Shown: in pieces, positions 35,165-46,308 of the stretch | Position numbering within the stretch: position 1 is the stretch's first letter | How the letters are laid out: every line of letters starts with the position of its first letter | Assembly: GCF_021117275.1 (NCBI RefSeq) | Contig: NZ_CP088245.1 | Span: forward strand, 5,074,673 to 5,138,672 | From: Metabacillus sp. B2-18 | GTDB lineage: Bacteria > Bacillota > Bacilli > Bacillales > Bacillaceae | Length of the DNA: 64,000 nt | Direction of reading: 5' to 3' | The notes under the pieces: generated by a model | Databases searched by the model: none | Told to the model about the DNA's origin: nothing | What the model saw: the letters and a program-made list of their open reading frames with translations, nothing else | Made by a program: the position numbers and the translations under genes

Positions 35165-35674
35165 TGGAATTTCCTCCTAAATCTTTTCTAAGAAACTCAG
35201 GAAGCCTCTTACAAATGAAACTAGCAGACAAAATCATGTCGGCAATTTTCACGTAATAATACACTATATTACTCTAACACAAAAAAGTATGACTTTTGAT
35301 TCAGTCATGAAATTGTAATACTAATGTATCATTTAGTTATATAGTCGTAATATAGAGTAAAATTTACTATAGAATGCTAGTCACCTTACAATATACGTCT
35401 TATATATAGTTTTTTTGACGTCAATTAGGATTGTTTTACAAGCCTGCAATCATTTAAACTTAATCAGTTCACAGAATCGGGATCCGGGCATTGAATACCT
35501 CTCAAGAATAAAGGATTTTTGCAACTACTTTAAGTTTATTTGCAAGTTTTTTATTATTTTTGCAGCTTATTCAATTTATCAAACAACTATAGATGTTATT
35601 TTGTAACTTCATCAATTATTCTTGCATTCAACATATTTTTAGATTAGTAACTGTCTAACTTTCTTAGAAAAAAT
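35165..35674. other. Upstream region of the M23 gene, possible WalR site
   Basis: No gene. TGTAAT-ACTAA-TGTATC at 35314-35330 is close to the WalR consensus of two TGTWAH hexamers five bases apart, with one mismatch. The rest is AT-rich with no further feature that I can support. Confidence 0.4.
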
Positions 35675-35708
35675 AAAAAGCATGAATCAAATATGATTCA
35701 TGCTTTTT
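35675..35708 (-). terminator. Terminator of the tRNA cluster
   Basis: AAAGCATGAATCA/TGATTCATGCTTT hairpin with T run, directly after tRNA-Phe. Confidence 0.85.
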
Positions 35709-35712
35709 TAAG

Positions 35713-35785
35713 TGGCTCGGGACGGAATCGAACCGCCGACACATGGATTTTCAGTCCATTGCTCTACCAACTGAGCTACCGAGCC
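35713..35785 (-). tRNA. tRNA-Phe (GAA)
   Basis: A cloverleaf can be drawn: acceptor GGCTCGG/CCGAGCC, D arm AGCTCAGTTGGTAGAGCA, anticodon loop ACTGAAAATC with GAA, and T arm GGTTCGATTCC. The 3' CCA is not encoded. Confidence 0.95.
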
Positions 35786-35906
35786 GTATAATTAGGTTGC
35801 ATCTTTTCGTAAAGATTTTATTTCTAGGTTAACGAACCTATTATCTTCACTTTAGATGAGTTGAATATCAGGTTTGTACTTAGTAATCGTCCTCATCTCA
35901 GGATGA

Positions 35907-35993
35907 TTATTCAAGATATAGCTCGAGGAGTACGCTGAAGTTTATTCAGCAAAGTTTACTCGTTCGTGCTCTACCAACTGAGCTACCGAGTCC
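35907..35993 (-). other. tRNA-like remnant 1
   Basis: The minus strand begins GGACTCGGTAGCTCAGTTGG followed by TAGAGCA, the 5' quarter of a tRNA, then diverges. A short hairpin GCTGAA/TTCAGC and CTCGAGC follow. There is no matching acceptor 3' strand, so it is not a working tRNA. It resembles the segment at 36392-36475. Confidence 0.55.
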
Positions 35994-36050
35994 ACTTTTA
36001 ATATGTATATATAAAAAGAAAGTATTTCTACTTTCATTATTGTATATGTA

Positions 36051-36127
36051 TGGCGGTCCGGACGGGACTCGAACCCGCGACCTCCTGCGTGACAGGCAGG
36101 CATTCTAACCAACTGAACTACCGGACC
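36051..36127 (-). tRNA. tRNA-Asp (GTC)
   Basis: Acceptor GGTCCGG/CCGGACC, anticodon loop CTGTCACG with GTC, T arm GGGTTCGAGTCCC, and encoded CCA. Confidence 0.95.
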
Positions 36128-36158
36128 ATACAACTATATAATAGATTAAAAGATAAAG

Positions 36159-36230
36159 TGACCCATACGGGATTCGAACCCGTGTTACCGCCGTGAAAGG
36201 GCGGTGTCTTAACCGCTTGACCAATGGGCC
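36159..36230 (-). tRNA. tRNA-Glu (TTC)
   Basis: Acceptor GGCCCAT/ATGGGTC, anticodon loop CCTTTCACG with TTC, and T arm GGGTTCGAATCCC. The CCA end is not encoded. Confidence 0.95.
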
Positions 36231-36246
36231 ATTGTCATAATAACAA

Positions 36247-36322
36247 TGGTGAGCCATGAAGGACTCGAACCTTCGACCCTCTGATTAAAAGTCAGATGCT
36301 CTACCAACTGAGCTAATGGCTC
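36247..36322 (-). tRNA. tRNA-Lys (TTT)
   Basis: Acceptor GAGCCAT/ATGGCTC, anticodon loop CTTTTAATC with TTT, T arm AGGTTCGAGTCCT, and encoded CCA. Confidence 0.95.
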
Positions 36323-36391
36323 ATCTTATAGTGATGATTATAAATATGTTTACCTCTTGTAACAGACACCCAAGTCTCAGTAAGGATAATC

Positions 36392-36475
36392 TAGGAGCAG
36401 CTCGAATTGTGCGCTGATGTTTCGCTTCGCAGCTTATTCATTCGTGCTCTACCAACTGAGCTAATTGCTCTCTAA
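36392..36475 (-). other. tRNA-like remnant 2
   Basis: Minus-strand GAGCAATTAGCTCAGTTGG then TAGAGCA is a tRNA 5' part. It is followed by ACGAATGAATAA, a CTG...CAG hairpin and ATTCGAGC. Remnant 1 has nearly the same order (ACGAACGAGTAA, GCTG...CAGC, CTCGAGC), so the two share ancestry. It lies at the upstream end of the tRNA cluster. Confidence 0.55.
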
Positions 36476-36588
36476 AAACAATTTGTTCTTAACAGGACAG
36501 GATCTATCTTACCACATACTTTTATAATATAGCAATATATTTATCAAAAAAATTATTTTTATTTTTCCAAACCCATATAATAGCATTT

Positions 36589-36620
36589 AAAAAGAGAAGA
36601 AATTGTTATAATCTCTTCTC
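36589..36620 (-). terminator. Terminator of purA
   Basis: AGAAGAGATTATAAC and AATTTCTTCTCT pair on the minus strand, followed by TTTTT. Confidence 0.7.
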
Positions 36621-36633
36621 TTCTCATTAGTCA

Positions 36634-37920
36634 TTAGCTATATACACTACGAATCACGTTTGTTTGTGAACGATCTGGTCCTACTGAGAAAATGGATAAT
36701 GGAATACCTGTAAGCTGTGAAATGCGCTCAATGTAGTGTCTTGCATTTGCTGGCAGTTCACTTAGATTACGTACACCAGTAATATCTTCCGTCCAACCTG
36801 GTAGTTCTTCATAAACTGGCTCACACTCTGCAAGTACTTTTAAGCTTGCTGGGTATTCATTAATCGTTTCCCCTTTGTACTTATAAGCAACACAGATTTT
36901 TAATGTTTCGATGCCTGTTAATACGTCAATTGAGTTTAAAGAAAGATCTGTTAATCCACTTACTCTTCTTGAATGACGAACAACAACACTATCAAACCAA
37001 CCTACACGACGTGGACGTCCAGTTGTCGTTCCGTATTCACGACCAACCTCACGAATTTGGTTACCAATTTCGTCATGTAATTCCGTAGGAAACGGGCCAT
37101 CACCTACACGAGTTGTGTAAGCTTTTGATACACCAACAACGTGGTTAATTTTTGTTGGACCTACACCAGAACCAATTGTAACACCACCAGCAACTGGATT
37201 AGAAGATGTTACGAATGGGTATGTACCTTGGTCAATATCAAGCATAACGCCTTGTGCCCCTTCGAAAAGTACACGGCGTCCTTCATCTAAAGCATCATTT
37301 AAAACAACAGAAGTATCAACAACATATTGTTTAATTTGTTGTCCGTATTCATAGTACTCATCAAGAATTTCTTCTACTGTGAAGCCTTCTACTTCATAGA
37401 ATTTTTCTAATAGACGATTTTTTTCTTGTAACGCACGAGATAATTTTTCTTCGAACGTATCACGCTCAAGCAGATCAGAAATACGAATTCCTACACGTGC
37501 AGCTTTGTCCATGTAAGCAGGTCCGATTCCTTTTTTCGTTGTACCAATTTTATTTGCACCTTTACGCTCTTCCTCTACCTCATCTAGTTTCAAGTGATAT
37601 GGAAGAATAACATGTGCACGGTTGCTGATGCGTAAGTTATCTGTTGTGATTCCACGCTCATGTAAGTAAGCAAGTTCTTGTACAAGTGCTTTTGGATCGA
37701 CAACCATTCCGTTTCCAATCACACAAATTTTATCTTTATAAAAAATCCCCGATGGAATTAGATGTAGCTTATATGTTTCTCCACCAAATTTAATTGTGTG
37801 ACCAGCATTATTACCACCTTGATAACGAGCGATCACCTCTGCATTTTCAGAAAGGAAATCCGTAATCTTTCCTTTACCTTCATCTCCCCATTGAGTTCCA
37901 ACAACTACTACTGAAGACAT
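36634..37920 (-). CDS. purA: Adenylosuccinate synthetase
   Basis: The 428-residue enzyme joins IMP and aspartate with GTP in the first step from IMP to [16 protein letters not shown] gives the phosphate loop, [22 protein letters not shown] and [13 protein letters not shown] follow. ATG 37920 is preceded by GTGGAGG; a longer frame from 37953 has none. Two inverted PurBox sequences upstream (37999-38032) show likely PurR control. Confidence 0.96.
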   Translation of the reverse strand: MSSVVVVGTQWGDEGKGKITDFLSENAEVIARYQGGNNAGHTIKFGGETYKLHLIPSGIFYKDKICVIGNGMVVDPKALVQELAYLHERGITTDNLRISNRAHVILPYHLKLDEVEEERKGANKIGTTKKGIGPAYMDKAARVGIRISDLLERDTFEEKLSRALQEKNRLLEKFYEVEGFTVEEILDEYYEYGQQIKQYVVDTSVVLNDALDEGRRVLFEGAQGVMLDIDQGTYPFVTSSNPVAGGVTIGSGVGPTKINHVVGVSKAYTTRVGDGPFPTELHDEIGNQIREVGREYGTTTGRPRRVGWFDSVVVRHSRRVSGLTDLSLNSIDVLTGIETLKICVAYKYKGETINEYPASLKVLAECEPVYEELPGWTEDITGVRNLSELPANARHYIERISQLTGIPLSIFSVGPDRSQTNVIRSVYS

Positions 37921-37998
37921 TCCGTGCACCTCCACTAATTTCGCACTATTCAAACATGTTTATTTTAACAGTCGTATTTTACAAAGTCAATGTAAATA

Positions 37999-38032
37999 CG
38001 AACATTTATAAAAAATACGTAATATTTGTTCG
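37999..38032 (-). promoter_or_regulatory. Paired PurBoxes (PurR operator) of purA
   Basis: CGAACATTT at 37999-38007 and the inverted ATTTGTTCG at 38024-38032 stand 16 bp apart, about 80-110 bp before the purA start. The Bacillus PurR operator has the same pattern. Confidence 0.7.
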
Positions 38033-38160
38033 TCATTTAATCACATTTTATAAAAGAAGAGCAGAATTTTGTTTAGTCATACTTTTATTTTTATTGTTTC
38101 CAATTAAATAGGAATAATGTTACTAGAAAAACTTTGCTTATAATCATTTTTTCTTACATA

Positions 38161-38191
38161 AAAAAAGAAGACCGTATTTTCTACGATCTTC
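38161..38191 (-). terminator. Terminator of dnaC
   Basis: AGAAGATCGTAG/TACGGTCTTCT hairpin followed by T residues on the minus strand. Confidence 0.8.
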
Positions 38192-38196
38192 TTCCT

Positions 38197-39555
38197 CTAT
38201 GCGGCGCCGTCATCAAAACGCCGTTCAAGATTGACGAACTTATTATATTCTTTTACGAATGCTAACGAAACTGTCCCAACCGGACCGTTACGTTGCTTAG
38301 CAATAATAATTTCAATGATGTTTTTGTTTTCAGATTCCTTATCATAGTAATCGTCACGGTATAAGAAGGCAACAATATCGGCATCCTGCTCAATACTTCC
38401 TGATTCACGAATATCAGACATCATTGGTCGCTTATCTTGTCTTTGCTCAACACCACGAGATAGCTGAGAAAGTGCAATAACAGGAACTTTCAATTCACGA
38501 GCTAGTTCCTTAAGTGTACGAGAGATTTCAGATACCTCTTGTTGACGGTTATCGGTTCGACCATTACCTTGAATCAATTGAAGATAGTCAATAAGAACCA
38601 TGCCTAGACCACTTTCTTGCTTTAGGCGACGGCACTTAGCACGGATGTCACCGACACGAATACCAGGAGTGTCATCGATATAGATTCCCGAGTCTGATAA
38701 ACTACCCATTGCCATAGTTAGTTTACCCCAGTCTTCTGGTGTTAAAGAACCCGTTCTTAGCCTTTGTGCATCAATGTTTCCCTCTGCACAGAGCATCCTC
38801 ATGACCAGCTGATCCGCACCCATCTCAAGACTAAAAATCGCAACATTTTCATCTGTTTTGGTTGCAACGTTTTGCGCAATATTTAAGGCAAATGCCGTTT
38901 TACCTACAGATGGACGTGCCGCAACGATGATTAAATCATTTCGTTGAAACCCAGCTGTCATTTTATCTAACTCAATAAATCCTGTTGGAATTCCTGTTAC
39001 ATCACCTTTACGATCATGTAATGTTTCAATATTATCATACGTTTGTACAAGAACATCTTTTATATTTTGGAAAGCACCAGCATTTTTTCGCTGTGCAACT
39101 TCCATAATTGTTTTTTCCGCCTCACCTAGGAGAACCTCAACCTCATCTTCTCTACTATATCCATCTTGTGCGATGGTTGTAGCTGTACGAATTAACCTTC
39201 TAAGGATTGATTTTTCTTCTACGATTTTAGCGTAATATTCAATGTTTGCAGCAGTTGGAACTGAGTTTGCTAAATCACTAAGATAAGAAACTCCTCCTAC
39301 TTCTTCTAGTAAATTTACATCTGCTAACGCTGAAGTGATTGTTACAAGATCAACCGGCTCTCCTTTATCAGATAGGTCTAACATAGCATTGTAAATTTTT
39401 TGGTGTGATGCTCGATAGAAATCTTCTGGGATTAATAATTCTGATGTTACAGTAATAGATGATGGTTGGAGAAATATAGCTCCTAAAACAGCTTGTTCTG
39501 CTTCTATATTTTGTGGTGGTATACGATCACCAAGTACCTCGTTAATGATGATCAC
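38197..39555 (-). CDS. dnaC: Replicative DNA helicase (DnaB-type)
   Basis: The 452-residue hexameric helicase of the replication fork is called DnaC in Bacillus. It has PPQNIEAEQAVLGAI at the N-terminus, Walker A ARPSVGKTAF near residue 215, LIDYLQLI as Walker B and EQRQDKRPMMSDIRESG with the arginine finger region. The start is GTG at 39555, with a short spacing to AAGGA. No intein is present in the usual insertion sites. Confidence 0.96.
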   Translation of the reverse strand: MIIINEVLGDRIPPQNIEAEQAVLGAIFLQPSSITVTSELLIPEDFYRASHQKIYNAMLDLSDKGEPVDLVTITSALADVNLLEEVGGVSYLSDLANSVPTAANIEYYAKIVEEKSILRRLIRTATTIAQDGYSREDEVEVLLGEAEKTIMEVAQRKNAGAFQNIKDVLVQTYDNIETLHDRKGDVTGIPTGFIELDKMTAGFQRNDLIIVAARPSVGKTAFALNIAQNVATKTDENVAIFSLEMGADQLVMRMLCAEGNIDAQRLRTGSLTPEDWGKLTMAMGSLSDSGIYIDDTPGIRVGDIRAKCRRLKQESGLGMVLIDYLQLIQGNGRTDNRQQEVSEISRTLKELARELKVPVIALSQLSRGVEQRQDKRPMMSDIRESGSIEQDADIVAFLYRDDYYDKESENKNIIEIIIAKQRNGPVGTVSLAFVKEYNKFVNLERRFDDGAA

Positions 39556-39764
39556 CGTCCTTCTACATTTATTATGAAAGTATAAATCTATTTATTATTA
39601 TACACCTAAGTGCCATACTAAAGAATTGGGAAGTTTTATTTGCTTAGCTTGTTTCTTTTTAGAAAAAGCCTGTTTAACACTTTATTAAGTGTAAAAAAAA
39701 AGTGGCTAAGCTTCAAGATAAATTTCTCTCTTTCCACAAAACCACATCATTTTCCATAATTTAC

Positions 39765-40211
39765 TTATTGTCCTTTAACCTGTACTTTAATCGTTGCATT
39801 TACTTCCGGATGCAGCTTTGCAGGTACATTTGTAAATCCTAAAGAGCGAATGCCATCAGGTAAATCCAGCTTACGTTTATCAATTTTAATATTATGTGAT
39901 TTTTTCAGTTCATCTGCAATTTGCTTGCTTGTTACTGAACCAAATAAACGGCCGCCTTCACCAGATTTTGCTTGAATTTCAACTGTTAATTTTTCAAGAA
40001 CATCCTTTAGCTGCTTCATTTGTTCTAGCTCTTCCACAGCTTCTTGCTCCTGTTTTTTCTTTTGAGCATTTAATGAGCTAATACTTGAATTTGTTGCTTC
40101 AACAGCTAATCCTTGTTTGATAAGGAAATTGTGAGCATATCCGTCTGCTACATTCTTAACTTCCCCTTTTTTCCCTTTACCTTTAACGTCTTTTAAAAAG
40201 ATTACTTTCAT
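39765..40211 (-). CDS. rplI: 50S ribosomal protein L9
   Basis: The 148-residue protein has [19 protein letters not shown] and [16 protein letters not shown], then a helical linker and a C-terminal RNA-binding domain. The start overlaps the gdpP stop (ATGA), so the genes are coupled. Confidence 0.96.
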   Translation of the reverse strand: MKVIFLKDVKGKGKKGEVKNVADGYAHNFLIKQGLAVEATNSSISSLNAQKKKQEQEAVEELEQMKQLKDVLEKLTVEIQAKSGEGGRLFGSVTSKQIADELKKSHNIKIDKRKLDLPDGIRSLGFTNVPAKLHPEVNATIKVQVKGQ

Positions 40212-42181
40212 GATTTGGTTCCTCCCTCTAAATAGTCTTCTAATGCTAATTTTAACTGTTTTTCGACTTCTTGTAATGTTGTATGCTCCAGCTGTGTTGC
40301 TGCATTTGTTAAATGGCCACCACCACCAAGTGCTTCCATAATAATCTGAACATTAATGTCACCAAGTGACCGGGCACTTATGCTTACAAACTCAGGGTTT
40401 CGTTTCGCAATAACAAATGATGCTTCAATTCCATTCATTGTTAATAATGTGTCTGCTGCTTGTGCAATTGTCACTTGCTCGTAAAATTCCTGCTCATCTG
40501 CCACAGTAATGGCAATGCCATCTTTAAATATAAATGCATGCTGGATAAGTTGAGCCCGCTTTACATAGCTATTGATATCTTCTTTTAGAAACTTTTGTAC
40601 TAAAACTGTGTCTGCTCCTTTTGCTCTTAAATAAGAAGCTGCATCAAATGTACGTGAGCCTGTTCGAAGTGTAAAACTCTTTGTATCAACAATAATTCCT
40701 GCTAAAAGCGCGGTAGCCTCAATTATATTCATTTTAAGATGCTTTGGCTGATATTCAAGTAATTCGGTCACCAATTCTGCTGTAGACGAAGCATAGGGCT
40801 CCATATAAACAAGAATGGGATCTTTAATAAATTCTTCTCCACGTCGATGATGATCAATAACAATGACATGCTCACTTCTCATGAGCAATCGGTCATCAAT
40901 GACTAATGATGGCTTATGTGTATCAACAACGATAAGCAGTGTTTCGTCTGTCATAATTTCGAGTGCTTGTTCTGGTGTGATAAATCTTGACCACAGTTCA
41001 GGGTGTAATTTAAGCTCTGCTAAAAGCTGTTCAACTCCAGAATCAGTTGCTTCCGGATCTAATACAATAAAGCCTTCTTTTCCATTAACCTGACAAACTT
41101 TAAGGATCCCGACCGCTGAGCCAATTGCATCCATATCCGGATACTTATGTCCCATAATCATAACCTTATCGCTTTCAGACACAATTTCTTTCAATGCATG
41201 TGATATGACACGGGCACGAACTCTGGTCCGCTTTTCCATCGGATTTGTTTTTCCTCCGAAGAACTTCACTTTTCCACTAGGCTGTTTGATGGCCACTTGA
41301 TCTCCACCACGTCCTAATGCTAAATCTAAGCTCGATTGCGCCAGATCGCCAAGTTCCTGAAGTGAAGAAACACCTGATCCTATTCCAATACTTAAAGTTA
41401 ATGATACGTTTTGAATAGCTGTTTTTTCACGAACTTCATCCAGGATTGAAAACTTAGTTTTTTCAAGTTTGGTTAAAATGTCTTCACTCAATACTCCGAT
41501 AAATCTTTCAGATGAAGTTCTTTTAAGAAAAACACCATAATCCTTTGCCCATTTATTTAAGAGAGATGTTACCTCACTGTTAATGGCACTTCTTGATTGG
41601 TCATCCATCGCCTGGGTAACTTCATCATAATTATCTAAGAAAATAAATGCTAAAACTGTACGTTCATCTTCATATTGCTTTTCAATTTCAATTTGTTCGG
41701 TTACATCGAAGAAATACAATAGCCGTTCATCACGTTTAATAATGACCTTAAATTCTCGATCATGTAATGTAATCGTCTCTGATTCTACTTCCTGTTTTAT
41801 TAATGGAACTAATGAATCAGCTACATCAAATAGGGATCTGCCAACAAGGGTATCCTCATCAAAGCAGGAGGTCATAAAAGGATTTGTCCACTCAATTTGA
41901 TATTGATCATTGAAAAGCAAAATCCCAATTGGCATTTCCATTAAAGCCTCTTCACCGACTTTTTTCAATCGGTATGAAAGAGTTGTAATATATTCTTTCA
42001 TTTCTGTTCTAAAGTCTTTTATTGCTTTATTAATAAAATAAAAAGCAATTGCAAGACAAGTAAGAAGGATGGTTCCTATCAACCAATTATAGAAAAATAG
42101 AAGAAGTACGGCTATCACTGTTACGCCAATTAATGCATAAATGGGATAACGGATGAATGGCTTTTCATAAAAACTTGGCAT
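40208..42181 (-). CDS. gdpP: Cyclic di-AMP phosphodiesterase GdpP
   Basis: The 657-residue membrane protein has two helices (about 10-60), a PAS-like heme or ligand domain (about 75-165), a degenerate GGDEF domain (about 170-300) and a DHH-DHHA1 phosphodiesterase ([37 protein letters not shown]). It hydrolyses cyclic di-AMP. ATG 42181 is the most likely start. It is followed by rplI with overlap. Confidence 0.94.
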   Translation of the reverse strand: MPSFYEKPFIRYPIYALIGVTVIAVLLLFFYNWLIGTILLTCLAIAFYFINKAIKDFRTEMKEYITTLSYRLKKVGEEALMEMPIGILLFNDQYQIEWTNPFMTSCFDEDTLVGRSLFDVADSLVPLIKQEVESETITLHDREFKVIIKRDERLLYFFDVTEQIEIEKQYEDERTVLAFIFLDNYDEVTQAMDDQSRSAINSEVTSLLNKWAKDYGVFLKRTSSERFIGVLSEDILTKLEKTKFSILDEVREKTAIQNVSLTLSIGIGSGVSSLQELGDLAQSSLDLALGRGGDQVAIKQPSGKVKFFGGKTNPMEKRTRVRARVISHALKEIVSESDKVMIMGHKYPDMDAIGSAVGILKVCQVNGKEGFIVLDPEATDSGVEQLLAELKLHPELWSRFITPEQALEIMTDETLLIVVDTHKPSLVIDDRLLMRSEHVIVIDHHRRGEEFIKDPILVYMEPYASSTAELVTELLEYQPKHLKMNIIEATALLAGIIVDTKSFTLRTGSRTFDAASYLRAKGADTVLVQKFLKEDINSYVKRAQLIQHAFIFKDGIAITVADEQEFYEQVTIAQAADTLLTMNGIEASFVIAKRNPEFVSISARSLGDINVQIIMEALGGGGHLTNAATQLEHTTLQEVEKQLKLALEDYLEGGTKS

Positions 42182-42221
42182 TTTGTTCTCATCAACTCCT
42201 CGCAACAGTGATTACAATATC

Positions 42222-43157
42222 TTACTTTTTCTGTATTTTCCTACGGAGAGGAAAGCCTAAATCAATTATACCTAAGATTCTAATAAGATAAAGGAATATT
42301 GGGATGATTAATGAAGCAATTAAAATGACGACAGGAATTGCTTTTGCCCAGCCCTTGACATATGAATAGAAAAACACAAAGGAATATCCTTGCATTAGCA
42401 CAAAAAATTGCAAAATAAAATAAAGATTTAAAACAGCCATAAAAAGAAAACTGTCTTGGTCGAGATTTACCATTAATAATATAGAGCTAATTAAATAGTA
42501 CCAAATGATACTTGTCGGTAATCTCCATTCACGGAAGGGTTTTAAAGGTGCTAACTCAAATCTAAGTCTTTTTAAAATCGGGACAGAAATGAGATGGGTG
42601 ATAACAGCAAAAACCATACCTGTTGTAACAAATAAAGTCGGTATTAATGTCGTAATATAGCCCATTCCTTCTTCAAGCTGTTCAAACTGCTGATTCATCT
42701 GTCCACTTGCATCAAAAGATTGCAAAATTGCTTTTGATTGCTGAATTGAGTCTTTAAACAGTTCAATAGAGTCTTGAATAAAGTCTATATTTAGAAAAAC
42801 AATTGACCCAATATAAGATACAATAATACTAAATGTATAAGCTAAGCTACCTCCGACCAATACACCCATTGTTTGTTTCTTTTTATAAAAATAACCCATC
42901 ACCATACCGCTCAAGCCAAACATAAGTGCTAATAAAATATTAGTAATAGATCCGAATAAAACTGATAGGATACTTCCTGCCAATACGAGCATAAGCGTAG
43001 TGGATAAGCTATGCCTTATTGTAAAAATAATAAATGGCAGAGGGAGAACAAAAAGGGCAAGTATCCCAATAATCGGTGCATATTTTGCTACAAGCATTAG
43101 CACAATAAAAAGTGCTAATAAAACAGCCCCTTCTGTTATAGCATTTGTTTTCCTCAC
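42222..43157 (-). CDS. yybS: YybS-like DUF2232 membrane protein
   Basis: A 311-residue protein with about eight membrane helices, positioned as B. subtilis yybS upstream of gdpP. The GTG at 43157 is chosen because AAAGAGGTG stands just before it. The function of the family is not settled. Confidence 0.82.
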   Translation of the reverse strand: MRKTNAITEGAVLLALFIVLMLVAKYAPIIGILALFVLPLPFIIFTIRHSLSTTLMLVLAGSILSVLFGSITNILLALMFGLSGMVMGYFYKKKQTMGVLVGGSLAYTFSIIVSYIGSIVFLNIDFIQDSIELFKDSIQQSKAILQSFDASGQMNQQFEQLEEGMGYITTLIPTLFVTTGMVFAVITHLISVPILKRLRFELAPLKPFREWRLPTSIIWYYLISSILLMVNLDQDSFLFMAVLNLYFILQFFVLMQGYSFVFFYSYVKGWAKAIPVVILIASLIIPIFLYLIRILGIIDLGFPLRRKIQKK

Positions 43158-43411
43158 AACTTCACCTCTTTTAAGAAAAAACATCCTTTAAGCTAGGAAT
43201 TTAGCTCTGTTTAGTATTTCATATCGTTTGTTAATTTATTGCTCTTTTCACAAACTTACACTTTTCCTGGTAGACAAACCTGTTCAGTTTGTTCAAATAT
43301 AATGTGTTACAGTATTATGTATAGAAAACGTGTACATACAGTTCTAACCTAAATTTTAGTCTTGATCGCGGTGTATTCACAAGTTCTTTTTAAAGATAAA
43401 TATGACGAAAA

Positions 43412-43450
43412 AAGCACAGAAAGGATTAAACAATCCATCTCTGTGCTTTT
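43412..43450 (-). terminator. Terminator of the rpsF-ssb-rpsR operon
   Basis: GCACAGAGATGGATT/AATCCTTTCTGTGC hairpin with T run on the minus strand, just after rpsR. Confidence 0.85.
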
Positions 43451-43456
43451 CTTTTA

Positions 43457-43717
<261 letters not shown>

Positions 43718-43731
43718 TTACAATTCATCTA

Positions 43732-44256
43732 TTAAAACGGTAAATCATCGTCAGATATATCAATAGGTTTTCCATCATTTGCAAATGGATCGTCATCAAA
43801 GCTTGTACGACCTTGATTACGTTGATTTTGATCTGAACCGAATGGATTTTGATTGCCAGAATTCTCTTGGTACCCACCAAAGTTGTTATTGTTGTTGTAG
43901 TTATTGTTACCGCCACCGGCACCGCCGCCACTTGCTCCTCTTGGCTCTAGGAATTGGACACTTTCTGCAACAACTTCTGTTACATAAACTCGTTTTCCAG
44001 TTTGATCTTCATAGCTACGTGACTGTAAACGACCGTCAACTCCTGCAAGACTACCTTTTTTAAGGAAGTTCGCAACATTTTCGGCTTGTTTACGCCAAAT
44101 CACACAGTTAAGAAAATCAGCTTCTCTTTCACCCTGTTGGTTTGTAAACGTACGGTTTACTGCAAGAGTAAAGGTAGCAACAGCTACTCCACTTGGTGTG
44201 TATCGCAAATCTGGATCTTTTGTTAGTCTTCCAACTAATACAACTCGATTCAACAT
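43732..44256 (-). CDS. ssb: Single-stranded DNA-binding protein
   Basis: The 174-residue protein has the OB fold ([20 protein letters not shown] to about 110), a flexible Gly/Asn-rich linker and the acidic tip DISDDDLPF that binds partner proteins. It lies between rpsF and rpsR as usual in Firmicutes. Confidence 0.96.
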   Translation of the reverse strand: MLNRVVLVGRLTKDPDLRYTPSGVAVATFTLAVNRTFTNQQGEREADFLNCVIWRKQAENVANFLKKGSLAGVDGRLQSRSYEDQTGKRVYVTEVVAESVQFLEPRGASGGGAGGGNNNYNNNNNFGGYQENSGNQNPFGSDQNQRNQGRTSFDDDPFANDGKPIDISDDDLPF

Positions 44257-44291
44257 CAGAACCATCCTTTTTTGACTATCTTATCTATTAA

Positions 44292-44579
44292 TTAGTCTTC
44301 TTTTTTAATAACGATGTGGCGAATGATATCTTCGCTGATTTTCGCTAAACGATCGAATTCTTGAACAGCTTCAGCTGCAGAGTTAACTTGAAGAAGCATG
44401 TAGTAGCCATCACGGAAATCATTGATTTCGTATGCTAGGCGACGTTTGCCCCACTCTTTCGCTTCTGTTACTTCCGCACCATTCTCAGATAAAACGTTAT
44501 TGAAACGCTCAACTAAAGCTTTCTTAGCTTCATCTTCAATGTTTGGGCGGATGATGTACATAACTTCGTACTTTCTCAT
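44292..44579 (-). CDS. rpsF: 30S ribosomal protein S6
   Basis: A 95-residue protein beginning [14 protein letters not shown], with [17 protein letters not shown]. Two ATG codons follow AAAGGAGGTG; the second gives the conserved N-terminus. The leader just upstream (44590-44640) has a GGGCCGTTT hairpin that could be the S6:S18 autoregulatory site, a tentative reading. Confidence 0.95.
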   Translation of the reverse strand: MRKYEVMYIIRPNIEDEAKKALVERFNNVLSENGAEVTEAKEWGKRRLAYEINDFRDGYYMLLQVNSAAEAVQEFDRLAKISEDIIRHIVIKKED

Positions 44580-44722
44580 CATCTTACACCTCCTTTTGGT
44601 CTAAACGGCCCATAAATGGGCAAGGAGCAATTAAATAAATAAATTACTCACAATTAGGTATTATAACGAATAATTAGTGAAAGTGCAAGTTCAAATAACT
44701 CATAATCCTAAAAAAGCCCACG

Positions 44723-44730
44723 ACAGAGAG
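44723..44730. repeat. Target-site duplication, left copy
   Basis: ACAGAGAG touches the left inverted repeat of the IS element and is identical to 46416-46423. Confidence 0.8.
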
Positions 44731-44779
44731 GAGGCCACTGAAAATCTGACGATTTTAAAGATTATTCATGTGAGTTTAA

Positions 44780-44826
44780 AAAGAGCCGACTTTTTTTCCT
44801 TTTTTAGGAATTAAAGTCGGCTCTTT
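44780..44826 (-). terminator. Terminator at the transposase 3' end
   Basis: AGAGCCGACTTT/AAAGTCGGCTCT hairpin with T runs inside the left end of the IS. Confidence 0.8.
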
Positions 44827-44856
44827 CTTTGCATTAGCCACATATTTTCTCTAATT

Positions 44857-46308
44857 TTACCCTAGTAGCTTTAGAATTCTTTTAATGTTTACCGTAAATA
44901 TAGCCATGGCGCCTTGCAACTCCATGCTAATTAGACCCGAGGATTTTGCCACATTATACCCGTGTCTGTGTTTTAATTCACTATTTTTCGCTTCAATTTT
45001 ATAACGCTCTTTAGACTTTTCCTTAAAATATACACTTTTCTGGAATTGTGCTTGGGATGAATGTTGATCAGACTTAAGGGAAACAGAATATGTTTTACTT
45101 TTGGCTCCCTCTTTGTAGCACCCTTCTCTGAAAGGACATCTCTTGCATTTTTCAACATTAAAATAGTAGGTATCAACTTGGTTTTTGCCTACTCCTTTTT
45201 TACCTTGCCTAGCTTTCCGTACAGCCATATGCCCTGCCTTGCAGACATACATGCCCGCATCCTTATTGAATTCAAATTCATCCTCTTTTTTTCGGGTACC
45301 CTGAGTTATGGAAGGATTTAATTTTGAGACCAGTTTAATTCCATTTTCCTTACTATATTGAATGTTGTCTTTCTCAGAATACGCAGTATCCCCAATAACC
45401 GTTTCAATTTCCATTCCTGCATCTATACTTTTCTCAACAAGTGTCTGTAGCTCTTTTCCATCATTTTTTTCTCCGGTTGTAATCGTTGCGGCTGTAATAA
45501 TTCGCTCTTCACTCATCGCCAGATGAGTTTTATAGCCAAAGAATGATGAGTCAGCTGCTTTGTGTCCGACTTTGGCATCTAGATCATTCATGGACTGTAG
45601 CTGTTCGATATCATCTGCAACGGCTTCTTTCAGGAGATTAAGATGTTCCTTGACTTTTGGATACTCTAAAAGGCTTTCTTCCTTTTCAATCACTTCAATG
45701 AGCTCTTGGGAATAAGTAATCTCATCTTCAAGTAGATCATTGTTTGGCTTTACGGGGAATTTCTTCTTCATACTCTCGTTAATTTTATAAATTGCTTTTC
45801 TGAGGTTTTTGGAGCGCTCCATTAGTATTTCTTTTGGAGTCATTTGATTATATCTCGCCTTTGTATGGGTGGCATCTACAATAATGGACTTGCTTTTAAT
45901 AATCTCTTTCTCAATGGCAATCTCCACTGTCTTATTGATAAGCATGTCTAATAAGTTCATGTCTTTTAACCTAAGCTTACGAAACTTTGTCAAAGAACTT
46001 GAATCAATAACGGCTTCCTCCGGAGCCATATCCAAAAAATATTTGAAGGACATATCATATTTTGAACGCTCGATAATATCAACATCTGAAACATCATGAA
46101 TGGTTTTCAAAAACAAATATTTAAACATGCGAATAGGATCTATCGCATTCCGCCCATTATCTAGACAATATTTATCCTTTAATTCTTCGTAAATAAAAGA
46201 AAAGTCAATTAGATCCTTAATTCTTCGTAACATATTATCCTGAGGAACGACGATATCATATAGAGCCACATATGGACTAAACATCATTGTTTGTTGTTTT
46301 TGTATCAT
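44857..46308 (-). CDS. IS1182-family transposase
   Basis: The 483-residue protein begins MIQKQQTMMFSPYVALYD and has the N-terminal DUF772-type domain, then a DDE catalytic domain: IIVDATHTKARYN gives the first Asp, VIGDTAYSEKDN the second, and a glutamate near EAKNSELKHRHGY the third. A cysteine cluster (CKRCPFREGC) lies before the end. The ATG at 46308 is inside the IS; longer frames begin in flanking DNA. No frameshift is seen, so it is probably active. Confidence 0.92.
   Translation of the reverse strand: MIQKQQTMMFSPYVALYDIVVPQDNMLRRIKDLIDFSFIYEELKDKYCLDNGRNAIDPIRMFKYLFLKTIHDVSDVDIIERSKYDMSFKYFLDMAPEEAVIDSSSLTKFRKLRLKDMNLLDMLINKTVEIAIEKEIIKSKSIIVDATHTKARYNQMTPKEILMERSKNLRKAIYKINESMKKKFPVKPNNDLLEDEITYSQELIEVIEKEESLLEYPKVKEHLNLLKEAVADDIEQLQSMNDLDAKVGHKAADSSFFGYKTHLAMSEERIITAATITTGEKNDGKELQTLVEKSIDAGMEIETVIGDTAYSEKDNIQYSKENGIKLVSKLNPSITQGTRKKEDEFEFNKDAGMYVCKAGHMAVRKARQGKKGVGKNQVDTYYFNVEKCKRCPFREGCYKEGAKSKTYSVSLKSDQHSSQAQFQKSVYFKEKSKERYKIEAKNSELKHRHGYNVAKSSGLISMELQGAMAIFTVNIKRILKLLG

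Noticed and set aside
35966..35993. Additional complete tRNA gene
   Set aside because: Only the 5' quarter is tRNA-like; no acceptor partner or T arm in the correct place.
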